64,000 nucleotides of DNA from Patiria miniata (Eukaryota; Echinodermata; Asteroidea; Valvatida; Asterinidae). The position numbers were made by a program, and so were the translations under genes. Of the stretch, positions 10,760-20,509 are shown one piece after another. The stretch lies in assembly GCF_015706575.1 (NCBI RefSeq), contig NW_024037048.1, forward strand, positions 13,471,512 through 13,535,511, in the 5' to 3' direction. The stretch's first letter is position 1; every line of letters starts with the position of its first letter. Under the pieces are notes generated by a model. That model made no database searches and had not been told where the DNA came from. It saw only the letters and a list, made by a program, of their open reading frames with translations.

Positions 10760-10945
10760 AGAACGTAATTTCCAGTAACCCTGGTTAACCCTTCTGTTAG
10801 TGAGCATAAGCCATGTCTGAATGATATGGCTACGACTAACACTAGCCCACATGGGAAGTGGCTTCATCTGCTTCCATAGGTGCAACTAATGTATTAGCCG
10901 GAGCCACTTCATGATGACGTGGCTTTATGCTTTTCCATTTTCCCT
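10760..10945. repeat. Imperfect inverted repeat, unit 1
   Basis: AGCATAAGCCATGTC-type sequence near 10803 pairs imperfectly with the complement near 10890-10935, giving ~45-bp arms. Also present at 46443-46580. Probably an old MITE. Confidence 0.4.
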
Positions 10946-11050
10946 AATTTGTGCTTGAATTTCCCCGAACGTGGCTGTGTAACACAGTCCTGATTCTATC
11001 AGAATCAATCGCATAATGGATGATGTTAGATTTTGTAAGATGGAACTCAC

Positions 11051-11183
11051 GTTGATCGCCTTCAGATCTTTGTTCTTGAGATGATCCAGGGACCCAAAAA
11101 GTTCTGTCTGACGTTCAGATCGAAGGCGTCCTTGACTTCAGAAAGTTGCCTCAGTGATTCTTCCATCTCGACCATCGCCGTAC
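11051..11183 (-). pseudogene. Duplicated endophilin exon c', broken, unit 1
   Basis: A second copy of exon c about 850 bp upstream on the minus strand. It reads [20 protein letters not shown] then [10 protein letters not shown]. It loses frame through a 1-base deletion where exon c has CTGGATCCCCTGG. The splice acceptor is altered to GGATACAG|GTACGG. The unit 2 counterpart (46693-46821) is broken by a different 5-base deletion. Confidence 0.75.
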
Positions 11184-11310
11184 CTGTATCCAAACAAAAA
11201 CAAACACATAACAAAATCCATCTTTTTATAATACCTCTAACAGGAAAGATTTTATTATCCTGTTGTTTCCATCAAAATGAGACCAGTTGGGCTAGGTAAA
11301 AAAGTAAGTG

Positions 11311-11392
11311 TTCTTTCAGCAAAACGAAAACAATTCTCATAGGGATGCATGTGAATTGTTTTCGTTGTGCTGAAATAACACGTACATTTCTT
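11311..11392. repeat. Hairpin repeat in endophilin intron, unit 1
   Basis: An inverted repeat with ~20-bp arms (CAGCAAAACGAAAACAATTC and its complement) around a short loop. A relative lies at 47731-47797 in unit 2, in a longer insertion. Confidence 0.5.
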
Positions 11393-11858
11393 TGTGATCC
11401 ATGGACAGAACTTTAAAATGGCGTTTGTGTTCAAAATTCCGTAACTTGAAAAGCAAATGAGTGATGTGAATGATTCTTGTGTTAATACAAAGCCCATTGA
11501 TTGGGCTTTCATATCCTAGATTTGGAAAGTGCTACAGGCAAAACTTTATTCAAAATTGGTCCTGCCATTTGGGTTTCGTCTTTTTTGACTCACCTGTATA
11601 TTGCAAATGTATGCATTTATAAATAAAAAAAAAATAAAAAAATAAAAAGTGGGTGCAAAAAAGGCAGCGGGCAGCTACGAGAAACTGGTTTATTTCTTTA
11701 CTTGGCCTTGCATAACTGAAGTGCTGGGCCCTACATAAATAACACAATACTCATGGTACTATGTTGGTGGATTGGAACACTGATTAGAGCACCTCTTTGA
11801 GAGCTTTTTGATCAGTCTACCACAGAAGGAAAGAGAATACATCTTGAAGCTCGCTCAC

Positions 11859-11984
11859 CAAACGTTGAATCTTCTCCTAATTCTCTGCCGTTCTTCAGCA
11901 TGACTTCTCCCAGGAATCCTACGGGTTGTTGAGGCTTGGTTCCTCCTTTGTTCTGACCACAGACTTTACTCATGGCTCTGGAGA
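11859..11984 (-). pseudogene. Endophilin-A N-BAR exon b, unit 1
   Basis: After a cctgaacag acceptor the minus-strand exon reads SRAMSKVCGQNKGGTKPQQP then VGFLGEVMLKNGRELGEDST and F, ending TTTG|gtgagc. It aligns with endophilin-A ..SRAKL.....MSKIRGQ.K.PGYPQ.EGLLGE.M...G+ELG..S.F, with a short deletion before MSK. The Arg of the conserved MSK[IV]RGQ is Cys here but Arg in unit 2 (48274-48399). 126 nt, phase 1 at both ends. Confidence 0.82.
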
Positions 11985-12131
11985 CTGTTCAGGAAAGACA
12001 ATACGATTGATTAGGGTCAGCACACAAATAGAATATCTATCTCTATTTGGTTTGTTTGAAGTGAATACTATCAGCTGATTCAAACCGGTGTTCTATAGTC
12101 AGGCCGAACGAAATTATTCCAAAGGTTACAA

Positions 12132-12400
12132 TTAAAGATAATATACGACATTTGCAAACATCAACAAACAAAACTACCAAATTATTATGAAATACTTTAC
12201 TTGACTGTAGGTGAATGACAGTCTCAGACATCCTGTCATTTTTGTATTGATTTCAAAAGATGGTCGGCCGGCCATCGTTGGAAGAAACTGATTTTTCCAA
12301 ATAGTGCCCCAATTTACCGAATTTATTTAGTTCACATTTTATTTAGTTACACATCCGTGAATGGATGCAAGCCAGCTAGTCTGGTTCCCTGAGCTCAGGG
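12132..12400. mobile_element. TTAA-type MITE fragment, unit 1
   Basis: Begins TTAA-AGATAATATACGACATTTGC and shares its interior with the complete element at 39757-40270, including the GGTTCCCTGAGC stem near 12385. No matching right terminus was found, so it is read as a degraded member. Counterpart at 48548-48865. Confidence 0.5.
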
Positions 12401-12564
12401 AACAACACAAGATCCGGCCCAAGACCTCGACACAGTGCATCCTCATAAATCAGCCACACATTTTTGCCATATAGCCTCAATCTTGCAAAAGCCTACATTT
12501 TGCAAATAGGATTTGGAGGATTTGGGAAGGTTAGCGTCAATGATGTTTCAATTGTGGTTCTTAC

Positions 12565-12637
12565 CTGGATTGGGCTGAAGGTATTCTATTGTCTTGTTCA
12601 CCAAATCATCCACTGTGTGACCTGCCACGTCAATTTT
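12565..12637 (-). pseudogene. Endophilin-A N-BAR exon a, unit 1
   Basis: After a tttcattag acceptor the minus-strand exon reads KIDVAGHTVDDLVNKTIEYL then QPNP, ending CCAG|gtaaga. It matches endophilin-A ..KVDVT...V..[IL]..[KR]TIEYLQPNPASRA. 73 nt, start phase 0, end phase 1, joining exon b in frame. The first coding exon of endophilin (amphipathic helix) was not found further upstream. Confidence 0.85.
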
Positions 12638-12699
12638 CTAATGAAAAAACAAATACATTACCCAAAGACAATGAGAAGAATTCAATAAGCATAAATAAT

Positions 12700-13900
12700 C
12701 TCAAGCAATATTTACTAATACTAAATGTGTTAAAACTTTTTTCGCTATGGCAGGAGAGATTCATACCCTGGACTCCGTTGCGTGTACACAACAGAGTCCA
12801 ACCTGGGCTAGGACTAGGGCTAAGTTACACTTACAGCAGACAGGGCTCTGGAGTGCTCTGAAACGTGCAAAACAAAACGGGCAAAGAAAATGTCCTCAGT
12901 ATTTCACCAACCAAGTTTGGAGACTCAATTCAATTTTCAAAGGAGATTTTTCTTCAATGTTTTGCACATGAGAGGGAAGTCAAGTGATTTCAAAATGGGA
13001 CTAAATTATACTAGACTGGTACATGTCCAACCATCATTACCATATGGTCCAACTATTTGAAAAGACTGACCTCTTCATTCAGTGTCAATAGTCTGGTGGC
13101 TTGACTACGGAGAAATGTGTAGTAAATTGAGACTAGTTCCCGCTTCATGCCACATGTTTCTTTAATTCTTTTGGCATGGTTGATTGATGCAGTACTGAAG
13201 CTGTGTTGGACTGGTTGTTTCAGGTGCCAGTCTATTTTTTTGCTTTGCATGTTTTCAATACCATAAGTTTTGGGACTCTCATACACAGTATTGAGAGTCC
13301 CAAATTTTCGGACTACACTTACAGTAGTCCAAGTAATTTGGACCAAACTTATTGTCTTTTTAACATTCAGATTTCACCCTCAAAATTGCCTCCAATTACT
13401 AGATAGGCCACCTGAGGTACAAATAGACATCGATGATTAAATGGTTGTACTGAAGTTTATTTGCGATCCGGAAGAAAAGTGAAATTTCCCGTTCAATTCT
13501 GAGAGCTCCCCTTGCGTTCATGAACACGTTAAATTTCTGACTCGTGTTAATGTTTGAACGACGTGATGTAGTCTTCATGCCCAGCGTACATTCAATGGTC
13601 CCCATATCCCGAGTGCGATTCTGTTACCGAGCGCGAAGCATCGATTATGATAATGAGTAGACTGGATCTCGCTTGTGAACACAAGTGGATTTCAAATGGT
13701 ATAAGACAATCGGGAACTAGCTTGAACTGGTTTCCGCCCATAAAAGCTGTCCTTGTTCCCGACTCTCTATTAGGCCAAAAAAAAAGAATATGACTCTGCC
13801 GTTTTCCTCATACATCATCTCAATGAAGGACAGTCATTGCAAAAATTATGCTAAGACATGAATCTAGGACTAAGAAACATTTGAAATTTCAATGTTAGGA
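12700..13900. other. No confident gene
   Basis: Homologous to 49165-50700. A minus-strand open stretch at 13399-13605 ends near a position that is a clean 5' splice site in unit 2 (ATC|gtaagt, near 50283) but is gcaaat here. The frame content is not recognised. Confidence 0.4.
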
Positions 13901-13938
13901 AATACTTCAATTTTCTTGACTCACCATAGACTTTGTAC

Positions 13939-14010
13939 CGCTGAAGTGGCGTCAGGTTGCAACATTCTTTCCATGTCTGCTGCCCATTGGAGATCAACCT
14001 GCTATCTGTA
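13939..14010 (-). other. Candidate orphan exon, unit 1
   Basis: The minus-strand frame RLISNGQQTWKECCNLTPLQ then RYKVY ends TATG|gtgagt. In unit 2 (50738-50815) the frame and donor are kept with only Q-to-L and V-to-A changes. I do not recognise the family. It may be a 5' exon of the neighbouring minus-strand gene or a chance frame. Boundaries are approximate. Confidence 0.3.
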
Positions 14011-14359
14011 CTGCCATCAATTGCATCATATGCTGCATTCCTCTGACTCTGTGTCTTGCATCACTGGCTGCTCATGGCATGCACTCATCAATTTCTATGA
14101 AAACCGTATAATAACAGAAAGGCACTTTTATCTGTATCTGTATGGTTACGTTGCAGAAGCATATTCAGGCATTATCGCAACGGAGTATAAGTATTCAAGG
14201 CGCTGGCAGTTATGTCTATTATTAGATGAATGAAGTACATGAGAAATATGACACCCATTATGTAGCACCTTTCATTGGTTTAATATAAGTTGCTGCGGCC
14301 ACTGCCAGGACACCGAGGCGAACCCCTTCTCTTACTTAGCGAACAAGTCTTTAACGTGC

Positions 14360-14545
14360 ATTATACAACACACGGGACCTACAGCTTTACGTCCCATCCA
14401 AAGCCGAACGAAGCAAGAATGGTCAAGTGCCTTGCTTAAGCACAAGTGTCCGCCGGCGGGCTCGAACCCACGTGACATTGTTGCCTCTGAAACACCAGAA
14501 CATGAGTCCGGTGCTCTTAACCGCTAGGCCATGACATTCCATTTA
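14360..14545 (-). mobile_element. tRNA-derived SINE, unit 1
   Basis: Read on the minus strand: a box A-like TGGCCTAGCGGTTAAGAG (14514-14531), an anticodon-arm-like hairpin, a long variable region and a box B-like GGGTTCGAGCCC (14458-14469). A body follows containing GGGACGTAAAGCTGTAGGTC, a core type seen in marine animal SINEs. It is not a functional tRNA because the arms do not close properly. Counterpart at 51818-51995. Confidence 0.65.
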
Positions 14546-14549
14546 TGAA

Positions 14550-15500
14550 CGGCTAAATAAAGCGTGAGTTGGTATTTGCTGGACGTGTACTAAAGGAGCA
14601 ATTCTTCCGAAAATTGAGGACTGTCCATGCAAACTCAAACAAGGCCTAGCCTAGCCCTAGGCCTAACTGAACTGACATTTTTTTGGCCAGCCATGCCAGC
14701 ATAATTTATTACTGTTTTATTAGTCAGAATGGGACAAAACTATACATTCATGTTACGAGTGTCTTACTACGCTGATCTTGAATAACTGCTCCACAAGAAT
14801 CCTGTATTTTATTCTGAAATTTACCTTTCCAAAACGAGTTGCGGATCACGTTGCAATTTCCCCATGTGGTGATATCTGGCGCCAGCTGTCAACTGATAAA
14901 AGAACTGCGCCCTCTATTGATTCGATAAATAGCGCCCTTAATTGATAAGTAGAATGGCATAACTGGAATTAAGTGATCAGTTTATAGTTGCTTGCCAGTG
15001 CAATTTTTTTAGTTTTGACAATGAAAAATACATTTTGTTTTCAAATTTCTATTTTTCTAGCAATATGAAAGCTTTGCACTTTGTAATGATGGAGACATCT
15101 ATCGAAACGATCCGCCCAAGTTTAATTATAGAATTTTGATGTTAATTTCGAACTATTTAAGAGCCCAATAAATCCCTCGAATCTAAAATAAAGCTTATAA
15201 TTTTTTTCTCTGACGGCGTGAAACGTCCGAGAGCGAAATAGAAAATCAAGTGGTTACATTGTTTAAACTAGTAAAACATAAACAATGCGGGTAGAGCTAC
15301 TTTAAAAGCCTGAACTTTTCACTGAAAAGAAAAAATGTAGTGTGCATGTGACTGTCGCAAAATTACACCGGTTTTTTTTAAAGGTAATTACAATGTTAAC
15401 AATATTTGGATTGATATGATGAAAGGTGATTTCAAGTGTAATGCTATAGTCTCATAGACAAACCATATCCTTCATTGGCAATCATAGCTGTACTGTGGTG
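14550..15500. other. Non-coding, pre-insertion site of the 2.2-kb element
   Basis: No gene seen. GCGCCCTCTATTGA-type motifs near 14908-14945 mark the site that in unit 2 carries the insertion at about 52390-54635. Homology to unit 2 stops near 15275 and resumes near 16860. Confidence 0.5.
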
Positions 15501-16300
15501 GACAAGCTATTTCAAAAATTAAGTGATGCATCGAATTGACTTGTGGCCAGATGATTGGTCATGAAAAATAGACAAACAAGACAGAAGATTGAGACAAAAC
15601 ATTGTTTTGCTCTCCCTCAACATTGTCTTGTGTCGCAACACGGAGAAAAACTTGGCGATGGGTTGCAGACGCAGTCCAAACAGAACAATTGCCTCACTTT
15701 TGCACATAAATGATAGTCAAGCTGGACGTACACTCTATCTCAGAAATTAAGTGATGCATCGAATTGAATTTTAGCTAGATGACTGGTCATGACAAATAAA
15801 CAAACAAGACAAGATTGAGACAAAATATTGTTTTTCTCACCATCAGCAGTACCCTCCGTCAACACGGAGAAAAACTTGGCTATATGCTGCAGTCACAGTC
15901 CAAACAGAACATTTGCCTCACTTTTGCACAGAAACGATAGTCCAGCTGGACACACTATCACAAAAATTACATGACGCATTGAATTGAACTGTTGCCAGAT
16001 GACTGGTTTTGAAAAATAGACAAACAAGACAGAAGATTGAGACAAAATATTGTTATGCTCTCCCTCAACATTGTCTTGTGTCGCAACACGGAGAAAAACT
16101 TGGCTATAGGCTGCAGTCACAGTCCAAACAGAACATTTGCCTCACTTTTGCACAGAAATGATAGTCAAGCTGGACACGCTATCTCAAAAATTAAGTGATG
16201 CATCGCATTGTATTGTGGCCAGATGATTGGTCATGACAAATAGACAAACAAGTCAGAAGATTGAGACAAAATATTGTTTTGCTCTTCCTCAACAGTACTG
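15500..16300. repeat. ~220-bp tandem repeat, 3.6 copies
   Basis: Units start near 15502, 15722, 15943 and 16168. Each holds AAATTAAGTGATGCATCGAATTG, GACAAATAGACAAACAAGAC, a CAACACGGAGAAAAACTTGG motif and TTGCCTCACTTTTGCAC. No conserved frame. Private to unit 1. Confidence 0.8.
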
Positions 16301-16329
16301 TGCTTACAGGGATAGCGCAGGATTTCTGT

Positions 16330-16745
16330 GCTAGCGTGCTGTATACTCAGAGTTGTACGGAAAAATGGATTGAAAGTGATCAATCTCATTATTAAAAATC
16401 ACCCACCAGAATACTGGGGAAGCTTTAAGTGTAATTGTCTCCATGCTTGGACAAAAGAGGGTGCGCGTAATAGCCAAACAAGCAGAAGCCGGAATGAGGG
16501 ACACTTCACTGGTTCACTCATGCTGGTTATCGTGTTTTTGGTACCAGCATTTATAAGCCACGATGGCGCCCAAATGGCCCTCATTTATAGTTTCTTTGTG
16601 CTTGAGCGAAAGAAGGAGATTCTACCTTCTCGTTGAGCATAGTGAATTCTTCATTGCTGATCTTCCAAGGAAACTTCTCCGTGGTTTCCCCTGCTTCCTC
16701 ATCCAGCATCCAGGGTTAATTTGTTCAGCTCCTTAAACCGTCTCA
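16330..16745 (-). pseudogene. Displaced SLC12 B-exon fragment
   Basis: Contains the minus-strand half exon ending AAG|gtagaatc (splice boundary at 16626) with the PWKISNEE-type segment, plus its downstream intron. It homologises with 31040-31340 but sits about 10 kb away from the other unit 1 SLC12 exons, beyond endophilin. The sequence diverges after CGTCTCA near 16745. It is a moved or recombined fragment of the amplified array. Confidence 0.6.
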
Positions 16746-16805
16746 CCCCCGGGCGAGGGGGGGGGGAGTTCAATCTGCGTTGAGACAAACAAAATGTGTC
16801 GCTGA

Positions 16806-17980
16806 AATTTGGAACAGCATTGAAACGCTAATATGGCCTGATATGTGTCGAGGTGTCCCAAGGCGTGCAGTTTTCTAATGTAAGGGGCAACACCGCACGG
16901 GCCACAATATCCCCCGAAACCGCGTTCGCTGATGAGGGCCTGATGTACGTAGGGAGCCGTCGACAGTCCAATTTCAACGTGACACACACTGAAAACACAG
17001 CGCGGTGCACGGCCGTACGGTGCTCACACGATCAATGGACCGCTGAAATATTGAATCTTTCTGGAAGTCAAATTATGCATAATGATGCAGCGTGAACCAT
17101 GCACAAAAATGTCCATTTACCAGGTTCACGCTGTGTGCGCTTCGTGTATGCTTTGTGCACGCATCCAGGACAGCTAAATTTGTTCTGATGGCTGTTTCTA
17201 CCATGTCAATATTTGTTGTTTGTCTGATGTATTTTAAAAAATGATTGAATTTACGAGTTTCCGAATGTCTCAGCGATTCCGTTTTGATGCTGGCCCCAAA
17301 GCTGGCCCAACGTCGGCGCAGCGTTTACAGAAACACCGATATGGCCTGAAATGTGGAGAGTTCAATGCTGTTTTCTAAATGTGAGGGATATAGCACCGCA
17401 CGGGCCACAAAATCCCCTCAAACCGCGTTCACTGAGGGGTTGATGCGGTGCAATGTGTGGACCGCTCACCGTGCGTTATTCAATGGGAACGTGAAAACAG
17501 CGCGGTGTGAAGCGGGTGAAACGGCCACAATGCCGATGTTTCTGGACGGCCAATTTATTCAAAGCAATGCAGCGTGAACCATGCACGAAACACTTCACTT
17601 GCAAGGTTCACGCTCTGTGTGTTTTGTATGCGTAGGATCAGCTAACAATTTGTTCCAATTCACTGTTTCTATATGGCATGTGTCTATTTGTGCAGCAAGA
17701 GTTCACAAATACTTCCATTTTACAAGTTTCCGAATTTCTCAGTGAATTTGCTTTATTTACTGATGGGCCCAACTATGAACTGAAATTTATTTGGGTGCGG
17801 TTTACGCTGAGGCCACCGTGCAGTTTTCTAATGTAAAGGGGATCCAACCACTGAGGCCACAAAATCACCTGAAAATGCGTTCGCTGAGGGTTATTGTGGA
17901 TGACGGTTGATTTGTATTGAATTGAATGGGAAGTCGCCGCGGTTACACAGGCGATCGTGAACCGCCAGAATGCTGATTTT
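16806..17980. repeat. ~430-500-bp tandem repeat with internal hairpin, unit 1
   Basis: Three units start near 16833, 17338 and 17765. They share TTTCTAATGTAAGG, CACCGCACGGGCCACAA, AACCGCGTTC and, in the first two units, a hairpin formed by GCAGCGTGAACC and GGTTCACGC (17087-17135 and 17569-17612). Unit 2 counterpart 59075-60060. Function unknown. Confidence 0.65.
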
Positions 17981-18439
17981 TCTGCCTTGTGGGGCCTGGA
18001 TCTTCCTTGCAAAGGACCCACAAAGTCGCTGATAAAGCACCAAAACGGAGGCAGTACCCCTTACTCTCAGTGTAAAAAACCTTTCCACATTTAGAAGGCC
18101 ACGATTGATTATACACGGGCCGTATATGATGCGTTAAGTTCATGGAAGTTTATTTAACTGTATTTTATTTCCTCAAAGTCCCAATCAAGGAGCAAAGCAT
18201 ACCCCACCCCCTGTGGAAGCCGGCCCCAGCCCTCCCCCTCCCCCTCCCCCCCCCCCCCCCCCCGCCCCATTTTGAAAACCTGAATTAAAACATATTTAGT
18301 GCAGCCTTTGAAAAAAATAACGCATCCCAAGTGCCCTACCCTAAGTAAAACCCAAGTTTCTCCGCTGGCTTGAGTACGATTTAATTCCTCATATAATCCA
18401 AAATTTATCAGCACAATTTAATAGACTGAAGCGCCAACT

Positions 18440-18846
18440 GTACATTGAATGAATCACGGCCGGTGTATACGTCACTTGTCTATCCACCAATCACAGTTTG
18501 TCGGTGACAAGTCGGTGACGACAAGTCGGTGACCACAAGTGAGTGGTCTGTGACTGACAGGTTGTGTGTGTCAATCATAAATTCCATATTTGGATGTGTC
18601 ACCGACATCCATACAATATCCACCAATAAGAAGCGGCTATTTCAATCTCGGTGACTAGTTTTTATGGTGACTTTATATAGTCTCAACGACATTAACACTG
18701 CTTTCGTATCATTAATATGAAGCGAGTCGGTGATGTGTGATTGACAGCGCACAGGAGCCATGCAATCACAATCCAGGTCCGAGTTTTTAGTCACTGCTCA
18801 GGAAATCGATGGCACTATTTAAGACATGTGGGGCCGTCCACCCTTC
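18440..18846 (+). promoter_or_regulatory. Promoter region of a C1q gene
   Basis: Strongly conserved with 60370-60750. It contains repeated GTCGGTGAC motifs (18500-18535), CCAAT-type boxes (CCACCAATCACAG and CCACCAATAAG) and a TATTTAA box at 18816-18822. An initiator-like TTCACATC lies ~30 bp further on. It drives plus-strand transcription into leader exon 1. The inferred target is the C1q gene at 27562. Confidence 0.55.
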
Positions 18847-18916
18847 ACATCAACCACAGGTCACCTTCGGACGACAACCAGAGAGAGAACTGACTGCAAG
18901 AACAAGATTTTGCTCG
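18847..18916 (+). other. Leader exon 1 of C1q gene (non-coding)
   Basis: The stretch ends TTTTGCTCG|gtgagtg, a consensus donor, and begins about 30 bp after the TATA-like box. It lacks a start codon, so it would be 5' UTR. It is nearly identical at ~60750-60818. Confidence 0.5.
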
Positions 18917-19103
18917 GTGAGTGTTTCAAACAATCATTATTCTTCTGAAGACATTTGTTGTCTTTTGCACAATGTGTTTGAATCAATGCTGGATTCAGAT
19001 TTTGTTGAATGTTGCCGAGTCAATGATTTTTCAAACAAGCGCTAATTCTGATCCAGAAGTTGTGCCTTTTCCCAACGACCACTTTGGAGTTGATAAAGTA
19101 TCG

Positions 19104-19216
19104 CGATAATTTACAAATGTGTTTGAAATTAACTTGTTCAGACGGGCTTTGTTTGTGCATAACATGCACTAAGACCTTCTGAAAGAGTTAATTTCAAACA
19201 CTTTTGTAAATTATCG
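19104..19216. repeat. Degraded hairpin element in leader intron, unit 1
   Basis: CGATAATTTACAAATGTG... pairs with its complement ending at 19216 (~32-bp arms). The inner part of the right arm is damaged compared with unit 2 (61149-61266), where the arms are ~48 bp. Confidence 0.6.
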
Positions 19217-19529
19217 AGCTATTTTATTTGAGCTCTTACTGTAAACAGTTGGTGCGGATGCAGACCACGGTTTTGTGAGGTCAAATTTCAAGGCAATAAA
19301 AATGAGGAATTCCTGTCTTGCAATATTTCCGCTACTACTTCCATTGTGCACTCTCAAAAACAAATTGTCCAAATACTTACTGGTTTCTTAACTTCTTGAA
19401 CAAAAATAATTTGGATTCTTGTCGATATGGATAATATACACTACGAAGTCACATTTATGGACTTTTTTTTATTTAGGTTCGACTGTTAGGTTGGACTGTT
19501 TTCTGACCGCAGTTTTTCGCAAGTGTAAA

Positions 19530-20430
19530 ACATCAAGTTCCCTGCTGTGATTCAGAACAGTAAAGATGTATTGATCATTCAAACTAATATTTCAGAGGAA
19601 CTACAAATCGGTGTTGTACATTTTCGGTTTCAAAAAACAAGGCTCGCAAAACCTGGACTCTTTATAACCTGGCCAATATTTTTGGCACGATCAAGCACAC
19701 TCTTACTTTTTGCCTCCCTTTTTCCTATTGACTTTATCGTTTAAATTTTCAAACATGAAATCCTAGTGCAATGTACTCACATTATTTCCGGATATCACTC
19801 AAACTCAATCAGAATGAAAAGTTATGCGGAAGTTGGTCACGGAAGAACGTATACAGGTATCCGGACATCTCAAAATGCCGGTCTTATTTTGTGTTATTAT
19901 TTGTGGATATTCTCAGTGCCTATGAACTTTGTTGTTCAATTGGCATTTTGCTATAGTTCACAGTGCGCCATTCCGGTTTCATCAAGTTACTTTTAAGCAT
20001 TGCAGGATAAAAGTGTCACTGGTCAGAATAGACTAGAGGGCGCAAATACAAACGCACTGGATCATGATGATACACACAGTTTTATACAAGTTCAATAGTT
20101 GGATGCATTTTGTAGAATTCATGGATAGATTTGATTTTTTTGGAGAACGCATTTGAGATAAATAGTCAACCCAAATTACATTTTCACTGTACATACATTT
20201 TTTTGGCCGTATTGTACTTGTGGAATTCAGCTATGCCTCCCCACCAGACTCCAAGTTATCTCCTAGAGGATTTTTAATGACTCATATTGTTGTTGGTATT
20301 TGTTTTCAGCCAGCAATCCGCTCAAGTGTTGAAGAGTGCTTCGGCGAGAGAATTCAAGAACTGTGCTTAGGTGAGTGTCTGTTGACATTTTCTTCATTCA
20401 AGCATCAGAATAGAGCAGTGATTTGGTAGG
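19530..20430 (+). repeat. Leader-region block duplicated within unit 1
   Basis: This block (from TTCCCTGCTGTGATTCAGAA through leader exon 2) recurs in diverged form at 23355-25290 and again at 61565-62480. It carries the exon at 20310-20370. Confidence 0.65.
20310..20370 (+). other. Leader exon 2 candidate of C1q gene
   Basis: A 61-nt stretch between tgttttcag and gtgagtgtct. One frame is open (..SVEECFGERIQELCL), but there is no start codon, so it is probably untranslated. Homologous exons are at 25139-25200 and 62331-62391 with the same flanking splice signals, which supports a real exon. Confidence 0.55.
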
Positions 20431-20509
20431 AGACTGTTCCTTTTTTTCTATGCATTTAATCTTTTTGGTCCAACTTAGAAACCAGAAAACATCATTCAAT
20501 TACCTCTAC

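Noticed and set aside
13053..13346. Minus-strand frame ending LLTLNEE before a gtcagt donor-like site
   Set aside because: A 19-bp deletion in unit 2 removes the frame; no family resemblance.
14458..14531. Functional tRNA gene on the minus strand
   Set aside because: Boxes A and B are present, but the acceptor stem does not pair and the sequence continues into a SINE body; the second copy is equally defective.
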